64,000 bases of DNA, taken from positions 1 through 64,000 of the forward strand of contig JALSRK010000016.1 of assembly GCA_026984795.1 (NCBI GenBank), written 5' to 3'. A model generated the notes under the pieces. The model searched no databases and was not told the DNA's origin. It was given only the letters and a program-made list of their open reading frames with translations. This document shows, in pieces, positions 39,329 through 48,252 of this stretch (position 1 is its first letter; the number at the start of each line of letters is the position of its first letter). Position numbers and translations under genes: made by a program. Source of the DNA: Solibacteraceae bacterium. GTDB taxonomy: Bacteria; Acidobacteriota; Terriglobia; Bryobacterales; Bryobacteraceae.

Positions 39329-39339
39329 ATGTGGCATGA
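39304..39339 (+). CDS. Possible leader peptide (11 aa) overlapping the next start
   Basis: ATG AGC AAC... encodes MSNGSGCWYVA and stops at 39339, 11 nt inside the next gene, in another frame. An AGGG lies 4-5 nt upstream. It may couple translation of the following gene or be chance. Confidence 0.3.
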   Translation: MSNGSGCWYVA

Positions 39340-41089
39340 TCCCAGGCTGACTCCTCTCGCAACCAAACCATCGCTCGCCGCACTCCTCCTGCTCTGCCTT
39401 TCCTGGCCCGCTTTCCCGTACGGGCGGCGGATCCCCGCCCCGATCGTCTTCACCCAGGCCGCAACCCACGCTACCGCCGCCGGGAAGCCAGCGCCATGCC
39501 GGCTGGTGCGTCTCGACCCAGGCGGAAGCCTTCACGTGCTCACGCGGGACTTCTATTCGGCGCGGGACCCCGAGGTATCCTTCGACGGCGACTACATCCT
39601 CTTCTCCGGCCGGCGCCGGCCGGAGGATCGCTGGCAGATCTTCGAGATGAAGGCCGACGGAACCGGCTTGCGCCAGGTGACCTCCGAACCAATGGACTGC
39701 CGCCGGCCGGTCTACCAGTCCTACTTTTACGTCATCACCGCCGACAAGCCCTGGCGCCAGATCAGTTTCGTGGGACTCCAGCCGGGACGTGAACCAGCGA
39801 TCTACTCGACCCGGCTGGACGGTACGGCGCTGCGCCGGCTGACGTTCAACCCTTACGGCGCCACCGACCCTTTCCTGATGCCCGACGGCCGCATGGTGAT
39901 CTCGAGCCGCCAGAGTCACCGCGTGGAACCCGGCCCCGAAGACCGCGCTCCGCTGTTCGGCGTCAATGTGGACGGGACGGATTACGCAGCGTTCACCGGC
40001 GGCCAGGGCGCAGCCTGGAAGTGGGCGCCGGCCGTCACTTCGAACGGACTGGTGGTCTTTGTCGAGTCTGACCAGCCCCGTCCCGACCGGGCCGGCTGGC
40101 TGGCCGCCGTGACCACGCGGCGTCCGTTGCATTCGTACCGGAAGCTAACCGAGCCGGGCGAATGGCTCTACCGGTCGCCGTCCCCGCTCCGGGACGGCTC
40201 GATCCTCGCGGCCCGCAAGCGCGCCGGCGACGGCTCCACCTTCGCCATCGTCCGGTTCGACCCGGCGGCCAGCGCCGCGGAGGAGGTTTTCGACGCCGCC
40301 GATTACGATGACATACAACCCCGGCTGCTGGCGCCTCGCCCGGTCCCCGACGGCCGCAGTTCCGTGGTCAACGAACAAGACCCGACCGGTATTCTGTACT
40401 GCCTGAACGTCAACATCTCCGATTTGCAGCCACGGGACGGCTGGACGGCGGGGGTGGCGAAACGGTTGAGGGTCATCGAGGGCATGCCGCGGACTCGCGA
40501 GTCCGACGGTTTCCCTCCGCCGGCGCGGCGAGTGCTCGGCGAAATCCCGCTCGAGAAAGACGGCTCGTTCAACGTCCGTGTGCCGGCCAATATTCCGATC
40601 CAGTTGCAGCTCATCGATGAGCACGGCCTGGCTCTGCGGAGCTGCCAATGGATCTGGGTGAAGAACAAAGAACCGCGCGGCTGCATCGGCTGCCACGAGG
40701 ATGGAGAGCTGACGCCGGAGAACCGCATGGTGGATGCGGTGACGAAACCTTCCGTCCGCCTCACCTTGCCGCCGGAACGCCGCCGGCGGGTGACCTTCGA
40801 GAAGGACATCCTGCCGATCTTCCGTAGCAAGTGCGCCACCGCGGGCTGTCACGGCGAGACGGCTTCCGTCCGCTTGACGTCCCTTGCCGAAGTTCGCGCC
40901 CACGTTGGGGCCAGCGCCCGGACGTCGCCCTTGGTCTGGCATCTGTTCGGCCGGAACACCTCGCGGCCGTGGGACCATCCCCTGCCGGCGATCCAGACGG
41001 TGGAAGGAATGCCCCCGAAAGGCGGAACGTCTCTTACCGACCTGGAGCGGCGGCTCATTCTTGAATGGATCGATCTGGGGGCCGAATGA
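39329..41089 (+). CDS. Exported TolB-like/hydrazine-synthase-alpha-like dihaem protein
   Basis: A 586-aa protein with a signal (KPSLAALLLLCLSWPAFP). Residues about 35-330 form a TolB/WD-like propeller (EMKADGTGLRQVT, STRLDGTALRRLTFN, GVNVDGTDYAAFT). The region around IPIQLQLIDEHGLALRSCQWIW to GCIGCHEDGEL (haem motif CIGCH at 452-456) matches the middle domain of hydrazine synthase alpha-like proteins, which are common outside anammox bacteria. The C-terminal domain has a second haem motif of unusual spacing, CATAGCH (502-508, CX4CH), after ILPIFRSK, with MPPKGG as a likely axial-Met region. First gene of the six-gene operon; its stop overlaps the next start. The reaction is unknown; hydrazine synthesis is not implied. 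Confidence 0.75.
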   Translation: MWHDPRLTPLATKPSLAALLLLCLSWPAFPYGRRIPAPIVFTQAATHATAAGKPAPCRLVRLDPGGSLHVLTRDFYSARDPEVSFDGDYILFSGRRRPEDRWQIFEMKADGTGLRQVTSEPMDCRRPVYQSYFYVITADKPWRQISFVGLQPGREPAIYSTRLDGTALRRLTFNPYGATDPFLMPDGRMVISSRQSHRVEPGPEDRAPLFGVNVDGTDYAAFTGGQGAAWKWAPAVTSNGLVVFVESDQPRPDRAGWLAAVTTRRPLHSYRKLTEPGEWLYRSPSPLRDGSILAARKRAGDGSTFAIVRFDPAASAAEEVFDAADYDDIQPRLLAPRPVPDGRSSVVNEQDPTGILYCLNVNISDLQPRDGWTAGVAKRLRVIEGMPRTRESDGFPPPARRVLGEIPLEKDGSFNVRVPANIPIQLQLIDEHGLALRSCQWIWVKNKEPRGCIGCHEDGELTPENRMVDAVTKPSVRLTLPPERRRRVTFEKDILPIFRSKCATAGCHGETASVRLTSLAEVRAHVGASARTSPLVWHLFGRNTSRPWDHPLPAIQTVEGMPPKGGTSLTDLERRLILEWIDLGAE

Positions 41090-42711
41090 AAAGAACCTGC
41101 TTATGCGTGCTGCTGGCGCTGGCCGCCGGTCCGGCGGTGGCGAACGACCTCCCTGTCTTCACCGAGGTCACCCGGGAGGCCGGCATCGATTTCAAACACA
41201 GCTACGGCGATTTCGAACTCGACAACATCGTCGAGGGCACCGGCGCCGGAGCGTGTTTCTTCGATTACGACAACGACGGGTTCCAGGACCTCTACCTCGT
41301 CAACGGCGCCTGGACCCGGGGCGTGAGCGACAACCGGGGCCGCCGCCTCCGCGGCAAGCTCCATAACCGCCTTTACCACAACAACGGCGACGGGACTTTC
41401 ACGGACGTCACGGAAACCTCCGGCGCCGGCGATGAGACTTTCTCGAGCGGCTGCTCGGCGGCCGACTACGACAACGACGGCGACGTCGATCTCTACGTCT
41501 TGAACTACGGCCCGAACAGGCTCTACCGCAACAACGGCGACGGGACGTTCACCGAGGTCTCGCACCAGGCAGGCCTGGACTTTCCCCGCTGGAGCCTTCA
41601 CGCCGTCTGGCTCGATTACGACGGCGACGGGTGGCTCGACGTCTACGTCGCCAACTACCTGCGCTACGACGAGGGCAAGTTCCGCGACTTCTACGCCGCC
41701 CGAGGCTATCCGGGCCCGCTGAGCTACGACGGCGAACCCGACGTGCTCTACCACAACAACGGCGACGGCACGTTCACGGACGTGACCGACGCGATGGGCG
41801 TCTACGTAGCCGACGGGCGCGCGATGAGCGTCACCGCCGCCGATCTCACCAACAGCGGCCGCTTGGGGATCTACGTCACCAACGACGCGATGGAAAACTA
41901 CTATTGGGAACAAGGGCCCGACGGCAAGTTCCATGACCGCGCCGCGGAACTGAACCTCGCTTGGGGCGAGAACGGCCAGAACGTCGCCTCCATGGGTCCC
42001 GCGATCGGCGACATCGACCGCAATGGCTGGCTCGACGTCTTCGTTCCCGACCTCCGCTACTGCACCCTGCTCATGGGCAACAAGAACGGATGGGACTTTC
42101 GAACCGACACCGTCGGCCTCTCCGTCGTCATGGGCCAATACACGAGCTGGGGGCCGGCGCTGTTCGATTACGACAATGACGGCTGGCTCGACCTTTACAC
42201 CAGCCACGGCAACGCCCACCACGAATACGTCGAGGAAGACACCCTCGTCCGCAACAAGGGCGACGGAACCTTCGAGGACGTTTCCGATCTGTCCGGACCC
42301 TTCTTCCGGGAGAAATATGTCGGCCGAGGCGTGGCCTACGCCGACTACGACAACGACGGCGACATTGACCTGCTGGTCGTGAACCTGAACGACTACCCGA
42401 ACCTGTTACGCAACGACGGCGGCAACCGGAACAACTGGCTCATGATCGACGCCCGGCTCGTCTTCCCCACCGGTGAGCGCACGGCCATCGGCGCCCGGGT
42501 GAGCGTCGAGACCGAGGGCCTGAAACAGATCGCCGACCTCGTGCCCATGAGAGGCTATCTTTCCCAGCACGACTCCCGCCTGCACTTCGGACTCGGCCGG
42601 GCCCCGGCGGCGCGCACGGTGACCATCCGCTGGCCCGACGGCGCCGTGGAGACCTTCCACAACGTGCGGGCGAACCAGGTGCTGAAGCTTCGCAGGGAGG
42701 TGCACCGGTGA
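41086..42711 (+). CDS. Exported CRTAC1-like protein (FG-GAP/VCBS repeats plus ASPIC/UnbV domain)
   Basis: A 541-aa protein with a signal peptide (CLCVLLALAAGPAVA). At least six FG-GAP repeats carry calcium-binding DxDxDG loops (FDYDNDGFQDLY, DYDNDGDVDLY, DYDGDGWLDVY, DIDRNGWLDVF, DYDNDGWLDLY, DYDNDGDIDLL), predicting a seven-bladed calcium-binding propeller. Each is followed by NNGDGTFTDVT-type strands. The C-terminal ASPIC/UnbV domain runs from about 460 (GARVSVETEGLKQI to VTIRWPDGAVETF). Such proteins are abundant in Acidobacteriota and Planctomycetes and are thought to bind or assemble extracellular partners. It overlaps its neighbours on both sides by 4 nt. Confidence 0.85.
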   Translation: MKRTCLCVLLALAAGPAVANDLPVFTEVTREAGIDFKHSYGDFELDNIVEGTGAGACFFDYDNDGFQDLYLVNGAWTRGVSDNRGRRLRGKLHNRLYHNNGDGTFTDVTETSGAGDETFSSGCSAADYDNDGDVDLYVLNYGPNRLYRNNGDGTFTEVSHQAGLDFPRWSLHAVWLDYDGDGWLDVYVANYLRYDEGKFRDFYAARGYPGPLSYDGEPDVLYHNNGDGTFTDVTDAMGVYVADGRAMSVTAADLTNSGRLGIYVTNDAMENYYWEQGPDGKFHDRAAELNLAWGENGQNVASMGPAIGDIDRNGWLDVFVPDLRYCTLLMGNKNGWDFRTDTVGLSVVMGQYTSWGPALFDYDNDGWLDLYTSHGNAHHEYVEEDTLVRNKGDGTFEDVSDLSGPFFREKYVGRGVAYADYDNDGDIDLLVVNLNDYPNLLRNDGGNRNNWLMIDARLVFPTGERTAIGARVSVETEGLKQIADLVPMRGYLSQHDSRLHFGLGRAPAARTVTIRWPDGAVETFHNVRANQVLKLRREVHR

Positions 42712-45566
42712 AGAAACGACCGAGTGCGGCGCTCGCCACCGCCGCGCTGGCGGCGCTGGTCGCGGCGCCGGCCTGGGTGAGCGCCCAACGGGTGAAACCC
42801 GTCTACGTCGGCGCCCGCGTCTGTGGGCAGTGCCATTCCGGGTCCGGGATGGGCAATCAGTACAGCGTCTGGCTCCATTCCCGCCATGCTCAGGCCTACG
42901 CGGCCCTCGCCGAACCTGAGTCGCGGGAGATCGCCAAACTCAGCGGCATCCGCCAGGAACCCCAGGAAACCTTTACGTGTCTCGGCTGCCACTCGAGCGG
43001 CGCCAACGCTGAGGACTGGGAGAAGGACGAGACCTTCCGGGTTGAAGACGGCGTACAGTGCGAGAGTTGCCACGGCCCGGGAAGCGAGTACATCGACCCG
43101 GAAGTGATGAGCGACCCGCAACGGGCGAAGGCGGCCGGCCTGATCATGCCCGGCCCCGACACCTGCGACCGGTGTCACCAGGAGAAAGGTACACACATCG
43201 CGGTGCTGAACTCCCCCGTACTCGATGTGAAGGAGGGATTGAAAAAGATCGCTCACCCGACGCCGGAGAATCCGGAAATGGGAGGAGTGCCGGAGTACCC
43301 TGCCGAGGCTCCGAAACGCGAAGGTCCGAAATACATCGGATCGGCCAAATGCGGCGAGTGCCATCGGGGGCGCAAATCGGGTTTCCAGTACTCGAAGTGG
43401 CTCCTTTCCCGCCACTCCCGCGCTTGGGCCGCGTTGGGCACGGCGCAGGGCATGAAGATGGCTCGGGCAAAGGGCATTCAAGGCGATCCCCAGAGGGCTC
43501 CCGAGTGCCTGAAGTGCCACTCCACCGGCTATCAGGAAGGCGCCGAGGCATTTGCACCCTCCTTCTCGATCGACGAGGGAATCGGTTGCGAAGCCTGCCA
43601 CGGGCCCGGCAGCGATTATTCGGTGGAAGCCGTGATGATGGATCCGCTGGCCGCCCGGAAGGCGGGGTTGAAGAAGGTGACCAAAGCCACCTGCATGCCG
43701 TGCCACGAGAACGCCCACGGCAAACCGTTCGAAGCCGACCTTAGCGCTGTCTCCCACCCCTCTAAGCTCCCCGACGTAGCCGAGGAACCGCGTTACAAGA
43801 CGCCGCTGAACATGGCGCTGCGTCCGGGGACGAAAGAAATCTGGGTCACCTGCTCCGGATCGGACTCGGTGATTCTCGTCGACGCCTCGGGCCGCGAAAA
43901 GATCGCCGAGATTCCCGTGGGCGGCATGCCGGAAGATGTCGCCTTCTCGCCGGACGGCGCCCGCGCCTTCGTTTCGAATCTCTTCGACGACACGGTTTCC
44001 GTCATCGATGCTTCGGCCCGGAAGATCGTCCGGACCGTCCCGGTGGGAGACGAGCCGCACGGCGTGTTGATGGACGGTAAGGGCCGCCGCCTGTACGTCC
44101 TGAACTCGATTTCGGACGACATCACGGTCCTGGACGGCGCGACTCTGAAGCGCGAGAAGAACCTCGTGGCCAGTCGCCGCCCCTGGTCACTCGCCTCTTC
44201 CCCGGACGGCGCCCTGATCGCCGTCAGCCATGCCCTGTCGCGGTTCGTCCCCTTCCGCAAGCCGTCGCGGGCCGAGGTGACGATCATCGACACCGGGCGA
44301 GGCGTGGTCGAGGACCGCTTCGTGGCCGAGGGCGCCAACCTGCTGTTGGGCATCGCCTGGCATCCCTCCGGCGATTTCGCCTTGACTACCTTGAACCGGA
44401 CAAAAAACCTCGTGCCTATGACCCGCCTGCTTCAGGGCTGGACGATCACCAATGGCCTGGCGATCTTCTGGCGCGACGGGACTGTGGACCAGGTGCTGCT
44501 CGACGAGCCGGGCATGTGCTTCCCCGATCCCACCGATGTAGCGATCACCCCCGACGGGCGCTACGCGCTGGTTACCAGCTCCGGCTCGGACCGGGTCGCC
44601 GTCGTGGACCTGCGGAAGCTGATTGCTTTGATCCAGTCCTCCTCGCCTTACGAGCGGCGGCACGTGCTCCCCAACCACTTGGGAAAACCCACTGAGTTCG
44701 TCATCAAGCATATCGCCGTCGGGCGGAGTCCCCGGGGCGTGCTGATTCTGCCCAATGGCGAGACGGCCTTCGTGGCCAACTCCCTCGACGATTCGCTGTC
44801 GGTGATCGATCTGAAAACTTTCAAGGTCGTGGGCAGCGTGGATCTGGAAGGCCCGAAGGTGATTACCAAAGCCCGCCTGGGCGAGCGCCTCTTTCATAGC
44901 GCCAAGATCACCTTCCGCCGCCAGTTCTCCTGCCATACCTGCCACCCGGACGGACATATCGACGGCATCACGTATGACATCGAACCGGACGGGATCGGCG
45001 TCAGTCCGGTGGACAACCGCACCCTCCGCGGAATCCTCGACACGGCGCCTTTCAAGTGGGAAGGAACCAATCCTACGTTGCGCCGCCAGTGCGGCCCTCG
45101 CCTGGCCGTCTTCTTCACCCGGATCCAGCCGTTCACCCCGAAGGAGCTCTCCGCGCTCGAGTACTACATCTCGACGATCCCGCGTCCGCCCAACCGTTTC
45201 CGTCCCCTCGGCGCTGAACTCACTGAAGCTCAGCGCCGCGGCAAGGAGATCTTCGAACGCAAGTACACCAACGACGGCCGCCTCATTCCCGAAGGAAACC
45301 GCTGCATCACCTGCCACTACCCGCCGTACTACACCGACCGGCGGCGCCACAACGTCGGGACCCAATTCCAGTTCGACCGCGAGTCGGACTTCGACACGCC
45401 GCACCTCAACAACATTTACGATTCGGCGCCCTATCTCCACAACGGAATCGCGCACTCCCTGGAAGAAATCTGGACGGTCTACAACCCGTACGACAAGCAC
45501 GGCGTGACAAACGACATGACAAAAGATCAGCTCAATGATCTGATCGAGTATTTGAAGACATTATAG
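42708..45566 (+). CDS. Decahaem cytochrome: duplicated tetrahaem module, YVTN propeller and peroxidase-like tail
   Basis: A 952-aa exported protein with ten CxxCH motifs. Haems 1-4 (Cys39, 91, 118, 153) and 5-8 (Cys215, 267, 294, 329) form two tetrahaem modules of cytochrome c554 type; all four pairs are exactly 176 residues apart. Residues about 350-730 are a YVTN-type propeller (GGMPEDVAFSPDGARAFVSN, VPVGDEPHGVLMDG). The last 220 residues resemble the MauG/cytochrome c peroxidase family, with CHTCH (742) and CITCH (866) and DTPHLNNIYDSAPYLHNG at the end. This suggests a periplasmic or outer-face electron conduit with a peroxidase-like active module. GTGA overlap with the upstream gene. Confidence 0.85.
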   Translation: MKKRPSAALATAALAALVAAPAWVSAQRVKPVYVGARVCGQCHSGSGMGNQYSVWLHSRHAQAYAALAEPESREIAKLSGIRQEPQETFTCLGCHSSGANAEDWEKDETFRVEDGVQCESCHGPGSEYIDPEVMSDPQRAKAAGLIMPGPDTCDRCHQEKGTHIAVLNSPVLDVKEGLKKIAHPTPENPEMGGVPEYPAEAPKREGPKYIGSAKCGECHRGRKSGFQYSKWLLSRHSRAWAALGTAQGMKMARAKGIQGDPQRAPECLKCHSTGYQEGAEAFAPSFSIDEGIGCEACHGPGSDYSVEAVMMDPLAARKAGLKKVTKATCMPCHENAHGKPFEADLSAVSHPSKLPDVAEEPRYKTPLNMALRPGTKEIWVTCSGSDSVILVDASGREKIAEIPVGGMPEDVAFSPDGARAFVSNLFDDTVSVIDASARKIVRTVPVGDEPHGVLMDGKGRRLYVLNSISDDITVLDGATLKREKNLVASRRPWSLASSPDGALIAVSHALSRFVPFRKPSRAEVTIIDTGRGVVEDRFVAEGANLLLGIAWHPSGDFALTTLNRTKNLVPMTRLLQGWTITNGLAIFWRDGTVDQVLLDEPGMCFPDPTDVAITPDGRYALVTSSGSDRVAVVDLRKLIALIQSSSPYERRHVLPNHLGKPTEFVIKHIAVGRSPRGVLILPNGETAFVANSLDDSLSVIDLKTFKVVGSVDLEGPKVITKARLGERLFHSAKITFRRQFSCHTCHPDGHIDGITYDIEPDGIGVSPVDNRTLRGILDTAPFKWEGTNPTLRRQCGPRLAVFFTRIQPFTPKELSALEYYISTIPRPPNRFRPLGAELTEAQRRGKEIFERKYTNDGRLIPEGNRCITCHYPPYYTDRRRHNVGTQFQFDRESDFDTPHLNNIYDSAPYLHNGIAHSLEEIWTVYNPYDKHGVTNDMTKDQLNDLIEYLKTL

Positions 45567-45580
45567 GAGCAAAATCCGCA

Positions 45581-46729
45581 ATGTTAGCGAAACTCGTATG
45601 GCCGGCCGCAGTGGCAGGATGCCTCCTGGCCGCACCCGCCAGGCCCGAGGCCCTGCCGTACGTTTACACGCATTGGAAGCAGTTCACGGTGAAAGACGGC
45701 TTGCCCAACGACCACATCTTCGCCGTCAAAGTCGATGGACCCCGAGTCTGGATCGGAACCGAAGGCGGCCTCGCAATGCTCGACAAGCGTACCGGTCGCA
45801 TCCGTTCCTGGACCGAGAAGGACGGCCTGCCCTGGAAGGTCGTCTCCGCCATCGACGTCGATCCCAAGACCGGCGACGTCTGGCTGGGACTCTTCGGCGG
45901 AGGCCTCGCCCGCTTCAGCGGGGGACGTTTCGATCATTGGCATCAGCTCAACAGCGGGCTGGTAAATGACGTGGTCTACGGCGTGGCGGTCGAACATGAA
46001 AACATCTGGGCGGCGACCACCGCCGGCGCCAGCCGCTACAACACCGTCACCGGCGAATGGACCATCTTCACCGAGAAGAACGCCCCCATGGAAGAGATCT
46101 GGAACTACACCGTCACGTACAACGACGGCAAGGTGTACCTCGGCGTCTGGGGCAGCGGCGTGCTCGAGTACGACGTCAAGCGCGAGCGGTGGAAAGACTA
46201 CCTGGATCCGGACGGCGAAATGGAGATCGACCTGTATCGCGACGACGGCGTCGTCCACGTGATCACCACCGGCGTCAGCTACGTTGACGGCATCCTGTGG
46301 ACCGGCTCCTACTTCGGCGGCTCCCGTTACGACGGCCGCAACTGGCGGGGCTATTTCAATAAGGATTCCGGCCTCCCCAGCGACTTCATCAACTTCGTCA
46401 AAGCGCGTTCCGCGAACGAAGCCTGGTACTGCACCGACAAAGGCCTCGGAGTCATCACCGATTTCAAGACGAACACCTGGGTCGTCTACACGCGGGACCC
46501 GGAAAAGCACACCGGCAAGGCGGTCGTCATGCGCGACCGCGACGTTTTGAAGACCATCGACACCGGCATCAATATTCCGCACAACTACGTGCTCTGCGCC
46601 GATCTGGACGGCAACGACGTCTGGGTCGGCACATCGAAAGGACTGGCCTGGGGCATCGGCGACGCCTATTACGCCGGGCTCCGGGAGCAACCGGAAAGCG
46701 AACCGCAACAGCGCGCTGGAGGTGAGTGA
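45581..46729 (+). CDS. Exported two-component-regulator-type propeller protein
   Basis: A 382-aa protein with a signal (MLAKLVWPAAVAGCLLAAP) and Reg_prop-like blades: FTVKDGLPNDHIFAVKVD, VWIGTEGGLAMLDKRTG, WTEKDGLPWKVVSAIDVD, VWLGLFGGGLARFSGG and VWVGTSKGLAWG at the end. No membrane, kinase or DNA-binding domain follows, so it is a stand-alone sensor or scaffold propeller, likely periplasmic. AGGAG lies 11 nt before the ATG, and 14 nt separate it from the decahaem gene. It shares one base with the next gene (TGATG). Confidence 0.8.
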   Translation: MLAKLVWPAAVAGCLLAAPARPEALPYVYTHWKQFTVKDGLPNDHIFAVKVDGPRVWIGTEGGLAMLDKRTGRIRSWTEKDGLPWKVVSAIDVDPKTGDVWLGLFGGGLARFSGGRFDHWHQLNSGLVNDVVYGVAVEHENIWAATTAGASRYNTVTGEWTIFTEKNAPMEEIWNYTVTYNDGKVYLGVWGSGVLEYDVKRERWKDYLDPDGEMEIDLYRDDGVVHVITTGVSYVDGILWTGSYFGGSRYDGRNWRGYFNKDSGLPSDFINFVKARSANEAWYCTDKGLGVITDFKTNTWVVYTRDPEKHTGKAVVMRDRDVLKTIDTGINIPHNYVLCADLDGNDVWVGTSKGLAWGIGDAYYAGLREQPESEPQQRAGGE

Positions 46730-48252
46730 TGAAGAAACGAGCGGCGAGCGGCGGCTTCCGAAACCGCGCCTTGTGGCGGCTTCTCACTGCGGCGGCCCTG
46801 GCAGCTTCATTGGCCCCGCTGGCGGCCGCGGCCGGCCGCGAGTCTGGGAACTGCGATCCCGAAAAGGACATGCCGCCGAAGCTGAGAGCCATCGTGGACG
46901 ACGACACCCTCGAGGTGCTCCGCGCCATCGATTGTCTCAGCCCTTATGAAGTGCCCAAGCTGCCTCTCCGGCAGGATCACAATTATGCCCGCACCCCCGA
47001 AGACCTGGAACCTTACGGCGGCATACGTCCCTACAAGGAGCACTTCTTGCTCCAGATCGAATACACCGGCCCTGGAAGAGCGATCCCGGAACCGGAGCAC
47101 GTCGATAGCGTCAAGATCGGCTTCATCGGCCCCATCATGTCCACGGTCTCGGTGGCCACCGGCGGCAAGAGCCACGAAGAGCCCCTCGGCATCAAGATGC
47201 TTCAGGGCGCCCGCCTGGCTATCGAAGAGGCCAACGCCAGGGGCGGCTACTTCCGGCGAAATATCCCATTCGAGCTCGTCGTGCACAACGACAACGGCCT
47301 GTGGGGAGCCTCGGGCAACGAGATCATCAAGATGGCTTACGACGAAAAGGTCTGGGCCATCCTCGGCACCATCGACGGGGCCAACTCCCACATCGCCATC
47401 CGCGTGGCCCTCAAAGCCGAGATCCCGATGATCAACAGCGGCGATACCGACCCGACCTTCGTTGAGACCAACATCCCCTGGGTGGCCCGCGTGATCAGCG
47501 ACGACCGCCAGCAGGCTTACCTGCTGGTGGACTACATGATCCGCAAGATGAATTACAAGCGGATCGGCATCATGCGCGCCTCCAACCGCTACGGCCGCTT
47601 CGGCGTCCGCGAGGTGAAGGACTCTTGCCGGCGCCTCGGCCGCCCCATCATCCTCGAAATGGCTTACAAGCTCGGCCAGAGCGATTACTCTCTGCAGCTC
47701 GAACGCCTGAAGTCCGAGAACCTCGACGCCATCGTCCACTGGGGCGACGCCGAGGACGCCGCCACGATCCTCAAGCAAATGCGCGCCATGGGGATGAACC
47801 AGCCCTTCCTGTGTAGCGACCGCGCTGTCAGCGACCGGTTCGTCAAAGCCGTCGGCCCCGAACTGGCCGAGGGCGTCATCTGCGCCTATCCCTGGAACCC
47901 GGACCGGAAGGATCCCAAACTCGAGCGGTTCCGCGAAGCTTTCCGCAAGCGCTTCAACGAGGAACCGGAAACCTACGCCGCCCACGCCTATGACGGCATG
48001 AACCTCTTGATCTGGGCGGTGCAAGTGGCGGGCCTGAACCGGGCGAAGATCCGTGACATGATCGCGTACCGCCGGAAGCCCTGGCCCGGCGTCACCGGCG
48101 ACATCCCGTTCAGCGCCGCGCTGGACGACCTCGGCGAGGTCTTCCTCGCCAGATTCGAGCACGGCCGCTGGCACTATTACTCGCGCGACGACCTGGGCAT
48201 CCCCCGCGGCTACATTCCGCCCCGTGACCGCACCAGCCGTGCTTCGGAATGA
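46729..48252 (+). CDS. Periplasmic binding protein, leucine/isoleucine/valine type (Peripla_BP_6)
   Basis: A 507-aa exported protein. After the signal, about 95 residues form a Cys-bearing preamble (ESGNCDPEKDMPP, LRAIDCLSPYEV) not found in ordinary amino-acid binding proteins. From about residue 125 the LivJ-like fold begins: VKIGFIGPIMS, MLQGARLAIEEANARGGYF, AILGTIDGANSHIAIRVA, PMINSGDTDPTF, KRIGIMRASNRYGRFGVREV and AHAYDGMNLLIWAV. No permease or ATPase accompanies it. It may present a small ligand to the haem or propeller proteins of the operon. The ATG at 46729 has GGAGGTGAG 7 nt upstream. Confidence 0.85.
   Translation: MKKRAASGGFRNRALWRLLTAAALAASLAPLAAAAGRESGNCDPEKDMPPKLRAIVDDDTLEVLRAIDCLSPYEVPKLPLRQDHNYARTPEDLEPYGGIRPYKEHFLLQIEYTGPGRAIPEPEHVDSVKIGFIGPIMSTVSVATGGKSHEEPLGIKMLQGARLAIEEANARGGYFRRNIPFELVVHNDNGLWGASGNEIIKMAYDEKVWAILGTIDGANSHIAIRVALKAEIPMINSGDTDPTFVETNIPWVARVISDDRQQAYLLVDYMIRKMNYKRIGIMRASNRYGRFGVREVKDSCRRLGRPIILEMAYKLGQSDYSLQLERLKSENLDAIVHWGDAEDAATILKQMRAMGMNQPFLCSDRAVSDRFVKAVGPELAEGVICAYPWNPDRKDPKLERFREAFRKRFNEEPETYAAHAYDGMNLLIWAVQVAGLNRAKIRDMIAYRRKPWPGVTGDIPFSAALDDLGEVFLARFEHGRWHYYSRDDLGIPRGYIPPRDRTSRASE

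Noticed and set aside
39329-41089. Hydrazine synthase and anammox metabolism
   Set aside because: Only the alpha-type middle domain is shared. There are no beta or gamma subunits, and such domains are widespread in other bacteria.
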